NCBI GenBank assembly: GCA_916048115.1 | Contig: CAJZGQ010000031.1 | Location: forward strand, 1-10,415 | Source of the DNA: an uncultured Streptococcus sp. | GTDB taxonomy: Bacteria > Bacillota > Bacilli > Lactobacillales > Streptococcaceae | Length of the DNA: 10,415 nucleotides | Direction of reading: 5' to 3' | Shown: positions 6,556 to 10,415 of the stretch, piece by piece | Numbering within the stretch: position 1 is the first letter of the stretch | Layout: the number at the start of each line of letters is the position of its first letter | Notes under the pieces: model-generated | Seen by the model: the letters and a program-made list of their open reading frames with translations, nothing else | Database searches by the model: none | Told to the model about the DNA's origin: nothing | Made by a program: the position numbers and the translations under genes

Positions 6556-6603
6556 AGTTTTTTTGAAAAAAACTTGTCAAAATCATAAGTGAAATAGTGA
6601 AAT
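6556..6603 (+). repeat. inverted repeat and tandem octamer in the pstS upstream region
   Basis: AGTTTTTTT (6556-6564) and AAAAAAACT (6566-6574) form a 9-bp inverted repeat around a single G, an A-tract/T-tract palindrome that would also bend DNA. It is followed by TTGTCA (6574-6579) and by AGTGAAAT repeated exactly twice in tandem (6588-6595, 6596-6603), ending 3 bases before the ribosome binding site AAGGAGA. These elements could be regulator sites or leader-RNA structure; their role is not known to me. Confidence 0.5.
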
Positions 6604-6619
6604 ATCAAGGAGACATGAT

Positions 6620-7486
6620 TTGAAAAAGTCTAAAAAGCTGATCCTAGGACTAGCGACGATCGCATTAGCAGGAAGTTTATCTGCTTGTGCTTCTTGGATC
6701 AATCGCGGAGAATCCATCACTGCTGTTGGATCCACTGCCTTGCAACCCTTGGTTGAAGGAGTGGTAGATCGCTACATTGAAGAACATCCTGGTAAGATTG
6801 TGAATGTACAAGGAGGAGGTTCTGGTACAGGACTTTCACAAGTTCAATCAGGTGCTGTGGACATCGGAAATAGTGACCTGTTTGCAGAGGAAAAGTCTGG
6901 GATCGATGCCTCTAGTCTGGTCGATCATCAGGTAGCCGTAGCAGGGACAGCCATCATTGCCAATAAAAATATCTCGATCGACAATCTGACAACGGAGCAA
7001 TTGCGAAAGATCTTTACAGGTGAATATACCAACTGGAAGCAGTTGGGTGGTCCAGATCTTGAGATCACGATTGTGAACCGTGCCGTAGGTTCTGGTAGCC
7101 GTGCTGTCTTTGATGCCATTATCATGGATGGCAAACAACCCAAGCAGGCCCAAGAGCAAGACTCTAATGGAATGGTGAAAAATATCGTTTCTCAAACGCC
7201 AGGAGCCATCTCTTATCTAGCCTTTACCTACTTGGATAGCAGTGTCAAAACCATGAAGCTCAATGGTTATCAACCAACCAAAGCCAATGTCGTCAACAAT
7301 AACTGGCCGATCTGGTCTTACGAACATATGTATACCAAGGGAAAACCCAATGAGTTGTCTAAAAAATTCATTGACTACATGATGACGGATGAGGTTCAGC
7401 AAAAGGTTGTTGGTAAGATGGGCTATATCCCAATCAATGATATGAAAGTCACCCGTGATTTAAAAGGGAATGTGACAAAAAAATAA
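6620..7486 (+). CDS. pstS: phosphate ABC transporter substrate-binding lipoprotein PstS
   Basis: PstS is the extracytoplasmic phosphate receptor of the Pst high-affinity importer. The 288-residue precursor has a basic N-terminus (KKSKK), a hydrophobic stretch and the lipobox LSAC with C23 as the lipidated cysteine, so the mature protein is anchored to the outer face of the membrane. The phosphate-binding loops are visible: VGSTALQPL (36-44), [11 protein letters not shown] (65-75) with GAVDIGNSD (78-86), and [13 protein letters not shown] (153-165). The start is TTG 6620, seven bases after AAGGAG. An ATG five bases earlier reads ATG-ATT-TGA and stops immediately, so it cannot start pstS. The gene heads the pst unit; pstC begins 16 bases after its stop. 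Expression is expected to rise under phosphate limitation, and a rare start codon could moderate its level. Confidence 0.95.
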   Translation: MKKSKKLILGLATIALAGSLSACASWINRGESITAVGSTALQPLVEGVVDRYIEEHPGKIVNVQGGGSGTGLSQVQSGAVDIGNSDLFAEEKSGIDASSLVDHQVAVAGTAIIANKNISIDNLTTEQLRKIFTGEYTNWKQLGGPDLEITIVNRAVGSGSRAVFDAIIMDGKQPKQAQEQDSNGMVKNIVSQTPGAISYLAFTYLDSSVKTMKLNGYQPTKANVVNNNWPIWSYEHMYTKGKPNELSKKFIDYMMTDEVQQKVVGKMGYIPINDMKVTRDLKGNVTKK

Positions 7487-7502
7487 AAGAATTAGGTAAA
7501 AA

Positions 7503-8414
7503 ATGAACGAAGTAGCAAAAAAAATGCTGACGAAATCAAAAAACTCCCGCCTAGAAAAATTTGGGAAAACCATTACTTTTTTATGTATGAGTTTGATTGT
7601 CGTGGTCGTTGCCATGATTTTGATTTTCGTGGCCCAAAAGGGTTTATCGACTTTCTTTGTCAATAAAGTCAATATCTTTAGTTTTCTATTTGGGAGTACT
7701 TGGAATCCTGCTGCAAAGGAATTCGGAGCCCTACCAATGATTCTAGGTTCCTTTATTGTAACCTTGCTTTCTGCCCTCTTGGCAACGCCGTTTGCCATTG
7801 GTGCAGCAGTTTTCATGACAGAAGTCTCTCCTAAAGGAGCTCGTTTCTTGCAACCAGTGATTGAGCTCTTAGTGGGAATTCCTTCAGTTGTTTACGGATT
7901 TATTGGCCTTCAAGTGGTCGTCCCATTTACGCGTAGTCTCTTTGGTGGGACTGGTTTTGGGATTCTCTCAGGGGTCTTTGTCCTCTTTGTTATGATCCTG
8001 CCAACTGTCACCTTTATGACGACCGATAGCCTCCGAGCTGTTCCCCGTCATTACCGGGAAGCTAGTATGGCCATGGGAGCAACCCGTTGGCAAACCATTT
8101 GGCATGTCACGCTCAAGGCAGCCCGCTCTGGAATCTTTACAGCGGTCGTCTTTGGAATGGCGCGTGCCTTTGGGGAAGCCTTGGCTATCCAGATGGTGGT
8201 TGGAAACTCTGCAGTGGTGCCAACCTCGCTCACAACACCAGCTTCCACCCTCACCTCTATTTTGACCATGGGAATCGGAAATACCGTCATGGGTACGGTC
8301 AATAACAATGTTCTTTGGTCACTCGCCTTGGTATTGCTCCTCATGAGTCTTGCCTTTAACAGTGTGATTAAACTGATTACGAAAGAAAGAGGTAAGAAGA
8401 ACTATGCACGCTAA
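7503..8414 (+). CDS. pstC: phosphate ABC transporter permease PstC
   Basis: PstC is one of the two membrane subunits that form the phosphate channel. The 303-residue protein has a charged cytoplasmic N-terminus, a first membrane helix at about 23-43, an extracytoplasmic loop, and a transmembrane core from about residue 77. The core begins with GALPMILGSFIVTLLSALLA and contains ELLVGIPSVVYGFIG (121-135). The cytoplasmic coupling loop YREASMAMGATRW (184-196) carries the EAA-type motif that docks on the ATPase. A short AGG at 7494-7496 is a weak ribosome binding site, so expression probably leans on pstS transcript supply. The 3' end overlaps pstA by 11 bases, indicating translational coupling between the two permeases. 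Confidence 0.94.
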   Translation: MNEVAKKMLTKSKNSRLEKFGKTITFLCMSLIVVVVAMILIFVAQKGLSTFFVNKVNIFSFLFGSTWNPAAKEFGALPMILGSFIVTLLSALLATPFAIGAAVFMTEVSPKGARFLQPVIELLVGIPSVVYGFIGLQVVVPFTRSLFGGTGFGILSGVFVLFVMILPTVTFMTTDSLRAVPRHYREASMAMGATRWQTIWHVTLKAARSGIFTAVVFGMARAFGEALAIQMVVGNSAVVPTSLTTPASTLTSILTMGIGNTVMGTVNNNVLWSLALVLLLMSLAFNSVIKLITKERGKKNYAR

Positions 8415-9288
8415 ACGAATGGATAAAATTGCAACAGGAGTACTGTATGCTATTTCAGGGATCATCGTTGCGATTCTTGCCTCATTGATTCTTTATATCT
8501 TGGTCCGTGGCTTGCCCCATGTATCCTGGCACTTCTTGACTGGGAAATCCTCTTCTTATCAAGCAGGAGGAGGGATCGGAATTCAATTGTATAATTCCTT
8601 TTTCCTCTTAGTCATTACCTTGGTGATTTCTTTCCCACTTTCTCTTGGGGCTGGGATTTACCTTTCTGAGTACGCTAAAAAAGGGCGCTTGACCAATTTG
8701 GTTCGTACCTGTATTGAGATCTTGTCTTCCTTGCCATCGGTTGTTGTAGGTCTCTTTGGTTACTTGGTCTTTGTTGTCCAGTTCAAATATGGATTTTCGA
8801 TCATTTCAGGGGCCTTGGCCTTGACCGTCTTTAACCTGCCCCAGATGACCCGCAATATCGAAGATAGCTTGCAGCACGTCCATCATACGCAGCGCGAAGC
8901 AGGTTTAGCACTGGGCTTGTCTCGTTGGGAAACCGTGATTCATGTCGTGGTACCGGAGGCTCTTCCAAGCATTATTACTGGGGTCGTATTGGCATCAGGA
9001 CGGATCTTCGGGGAAGCGGCTGCCTTGATCTATACAGCAGGTCAATCGGCTCCAGCTCTTGATTGGTCAAACTGGAACATCTTTAGTGTGACGAGTCCGA
9101 TTTCGATCTTCCGTCAGGCTGAAACCTTGGCCGTCCATATCTGGAAGGTTAACAGTGAAGGAACCATTCCAGACTCGATCGAAGTCTCAGCTGGTTCTGC
9201 CGCCGTTCTTTTGATCTTTATCTTGATCTTTAACTTTGGAGCCCGCAAACTCGGAAGTTACCTCCATAAAAAATTAACATCTGCTTAA
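8404..9288 (+). CDS. pstA: phosphate ABC transporter permease PstA
   Basis: PstA is the second channel subunit, 294 residues. The first membrane helix spans about 11-34. A loop with SSYQAGGGIGIQLYNS leads into the permease core from about 62, with EILSSLPSVVVGLFGYL at 105-121. The coupling loop QREAGLALGLSRWE begins at 163 and places the EAA-type motif near 165-167. GRIFGEAAALIYTAG follows, and a last helix lies near the C-terminus. ATG 8404 overlaps the pstC end by 11 bases and has AAGAGGT about 10 bases upstream. A second ATG at 8419 would shorten the protein by five residues and cannot be excluded. pstB1 begins 10 bases after its stop. Confidence 0.94.
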   Translation: MHAKRMDKIATGVLYAISGIIVAILASLILYILVRGLPHVSWHFLTGKSSSYQAGGGIGIQLYNSFFLLVITLVISFPLSLGAGIYLSEYAKKGRLTNLVRTCIEILSSLPSVVVGLFGYLVFVVQFKYGFSIISGALALTVFNLPQMTRNIEDSLQHVHHTQREAGLALGLSRWETVIHVVVPEALPSIITGVVLASGRIFGEAAALIYTAGQSAPALDWSNWNIFSVTSPISIFRQAETLAVHIWKVNSEGTIPDSIEVSAGSAAVLLIFILIFNFGARKLGSYLHKKLTSA

Positions 9289-9298
9289 AGGAGAAGAA

Positions 9299-10102
9299 AT
9301 GTCAAAATACAATTGGGATGAGAGACACATCATTACTTTTCCTGAAGAAAAGGTGGTCCTATCGACTAAAGATTTGCATGTCTATTATGGAACGAACGAG
9401 TCCATTAAAGGCGTCGACATGCAGTTTGAAAAGAATAAGATTACAGCCTTGATCGGTCCTTCAGGATCTGGGAAATCAACTTACCTTCGTAGTTTGAACC
9501 GGATGAATGATACCATCGATATTGCGCGTGTTACGGGTGAAATTTGGTATGAAGGAATCGATGTTAACCGTCCAGATATCAATGTCTATGAAATGCGCAA
9601 GCACATCGGGATGGTTTTCCAACGGCCCAATCCTTTTGCCAAATCGATTTACAAAAATATCACCTTCCCGCATGAACGTGCTGGTGTGAAAGACAAGAAG
9701 GTCTTGGACGAATTGGTCGAAACTTCTTTGAAACAGGCAGCCCTATGGGATCAGGTCAAGGACGATCTTCACAAATCAGCTCTGACACTTTCAGGTGGTC
9801 AACAGCAACGACTTTGTATCGCGCGGGCTATTTCTGTGAAGCCGGATATCCTACTCATGGATGAGCCAGCTTCAGCGCTTGATCCGATCGCAACAGCGCA
9901 ATTAGAAGAAACCATGCTGGAGCTGAAGAAAGATTACACCATTGTCATTGTGACCCACAGCATGCAACAAGCAGCCCGTGCTAGTGATTATACCGGTTTC
10001 TTTTATCTGGGAAACCTCATCGAGTACGATAAGACTTCGAATATTTTCCAAAATGCGAAATTGCAATCGACCAACGATTATGTATCGGGTCACTTTGGAT
10101 AA
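9299..10102 (+). CDS. pstB: phosphate ABC transporter ATPase PstB (first copy)
   Basis: PstB hydrolyses ATP on the cytoplasmic face to drive phosphate import through PstC-PstA. The 267-residue protein has all ABC motifs: Walker [10 protein letters not shown] (53-61), Q-loop at Q108 in VFQRPNPF, signature LSGGQQQR (164-171), Walker B ILLMDEP (184-190), D-loop SALD (192-195) and switch His220 in VTHSMQQA. It carries about 20 extra N-terminal residues compared with the copy that follows. AGGAGA five bases before the ATG is a strong ribosome binding site. As I recall, streptococcal pst operons carry two tandem pstB genes, and the second begins 29 bases downstream. Confidence 0.95.
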   Translation: MSKYNWDERHIITFPEEKVVLSTKDLHVYYGTNESIKGVDMQFEKNKITALIGPSGSGKSTYLRSLNRMNDTIDIARVTGEIWYEGIDVNRPDINVYEMRKHIGMVFQRPNPFAKSIYKNITFPHERAGVKDKKVLDELVETSLKQAALWDQVKDDLHKSALTLSGGQQQRLCIARAISVKPDILLMDEPASALDPIATAQLEETMLELKKDYTIVIVTHSMQQAARASDYTGFFYLGNLIEYDKTSNIFQNAKLQSTNDYVSGHFG

Positions 10103-10131
10103 AGTAATATGACAACAAAAAGGAAAATAGA

Positions 10132-10415
10132 ATGACAGAACCAATTTTGCAAGTCAAGGACTTGTCGGTTTATTACAATAAAAAGAAGGCTTTGAATAGT
10201 GTCTCTTTGGATTTTGCTCCAAAGGAGATTACAGCCTTGATTGGTCCTTCAGGATCAGGGAAATCTACCCTTTTAAAAGCCATTAACCGCATGGGAGACC
10301 TTAACCATGAGGTCACCACCACAGGGACCATCCTCTACAACGGTCACAATATCTACGGACCACGGACCGATACGGTCGAATTGCGTAAGGAAATCGGAAT
10401 GGTCTTCCAACAGCC
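10132..10415 (+). CDS. pstB: phosphate ABC transporter ATPase PstB (second copy), 5' part
   Basis: The first 94 codons of a second PstB run off the right edge. The protein starts [16 protein letters not shown] and shows Walker [12 protein letters not shown]. The following [12 protein letters not shown] segment reads KAINRMGD, and the Q-loop MVFQQP is at the edge. It is a distinct paralogue rather than a recent duplicate: the N-terminus is shorter and many residues differ from the first copy. AAGGAAA lies about 7-10 bases before the ATG. The signature, Walker B and any downstream phoU cannot be seen. Confidence 0.93.
   Translation, partial: MTEPILQVKDLSVYYNKKKALNSVSLDFAPKEITALIGPSGSGKSTLLKAINRMGDLNHEVTTTGTILYNGHNIYGPRTDTVELRKEIGMVFQQ

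Noticed and set aside
6848..7195. 115-residue minus-strand open frame antisense to pstS
   Set aside because: Shadow of pstS; no promoter, ribosome binding site or family resemblance.
7780..7796. Hairpin TGGCAA/TTGCCA inside pstC
   Set aside because: Only 6 bp and without a T-run, so it does not look like a terminator or control element.
10109..10135. Eight-codon frame (MTTKRKIE) overlapping the pstB2 start as ATGA
   Set aside because: It could couple translation into pstB2, but it has no ribosome binding site of its own and is short enough to be chance in an AT-rich gap.
1..10415. Mobile element, CRISPR array, toxin-antitoxin pair or defence system
   Set aside because: No transposase, integrase, spaced repeats, paired small toxin-like genes or nuclease domains. 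Every sizeable coding region is a housekeeping, stress or transport gene.

Overview
The window reads as a chromosomal core region of a Streptococcus, most likely a viridans species of the mitis/sanguinis/parasanguinis type. The evidence is a low-to-moderate GC content, short intergenic gaps, TATAAT and extended -10 promoters, AGGAGA/AAGGAG ribosome binding sites, and protein sequences that look streptococcal. The order truB-ribF, spx, UPF0223, inositol monophosphatase-like, RsmF-like, pstS-pstC-pstA-pstB-pstB matches what I remember of the spxA1/pst region in S. mutans and S. pneumoniae. No database search was run. I see no mobile element, CRISPR array, tRNA, rRNA or prophage gene, and no gene-free stretch longer than about 165 bases.

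Layout. Bases 1-233 hold the 3' end of an alpha/beta hydrolase. It converges, through a shared bidirectional terminator, on a minus-strand flavoprotein disulfide reductase of the RclA/Har type (267-1583). A short divergent promoter region (1584-1763) separates this from truB (tRNA pseudouridine-55 synthase) and ribF (FAD/FMN synthesis), which end at an intrinsic terminator at 3578-3605. A new promoter then drives the thiol-stress regulator spxA1, a UPF0223 gene, an inositol-monophosphatase-family phosphatase that starts on TTG, and an RsmF-type rRNA m5C methyltransferase. These four genes are tightly packed or overlapping. A second promoter region at 6514-6619 leads into the high-affinity phosphate transporter pstS-pstC-pstA-pstB1-pstB2; the last gene runs off the window.

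How the parts fit. The coding content is conventional. PstS captures phosphate outside the membrane, PstC and PstA form the channel, and two PstB ATPases energise it. SpxA1 is an RNA-polymerase-binding regulator of thiol and oxidative stress. The Har-like reductase would detoxify hypothiocyanous acid or a related oxidant, and its promoter carries an AGCA element at about -44, the position at which Spx acts in Bacillus subtilis.

The least ordinary signals are non-coding. A near-perfect intrinsic terminator (10-bp perfect stem plus a U-tract) is buried inside codons 14-25 of the UPF0223 gene, just downstream of spxA1. A second, weaker terminator-like hairpin lies at almost the same depth (about 33 nt from the start codon) in the RsmF-like gene. 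Together they suggest that this operon may use translation-coupled attenuation.
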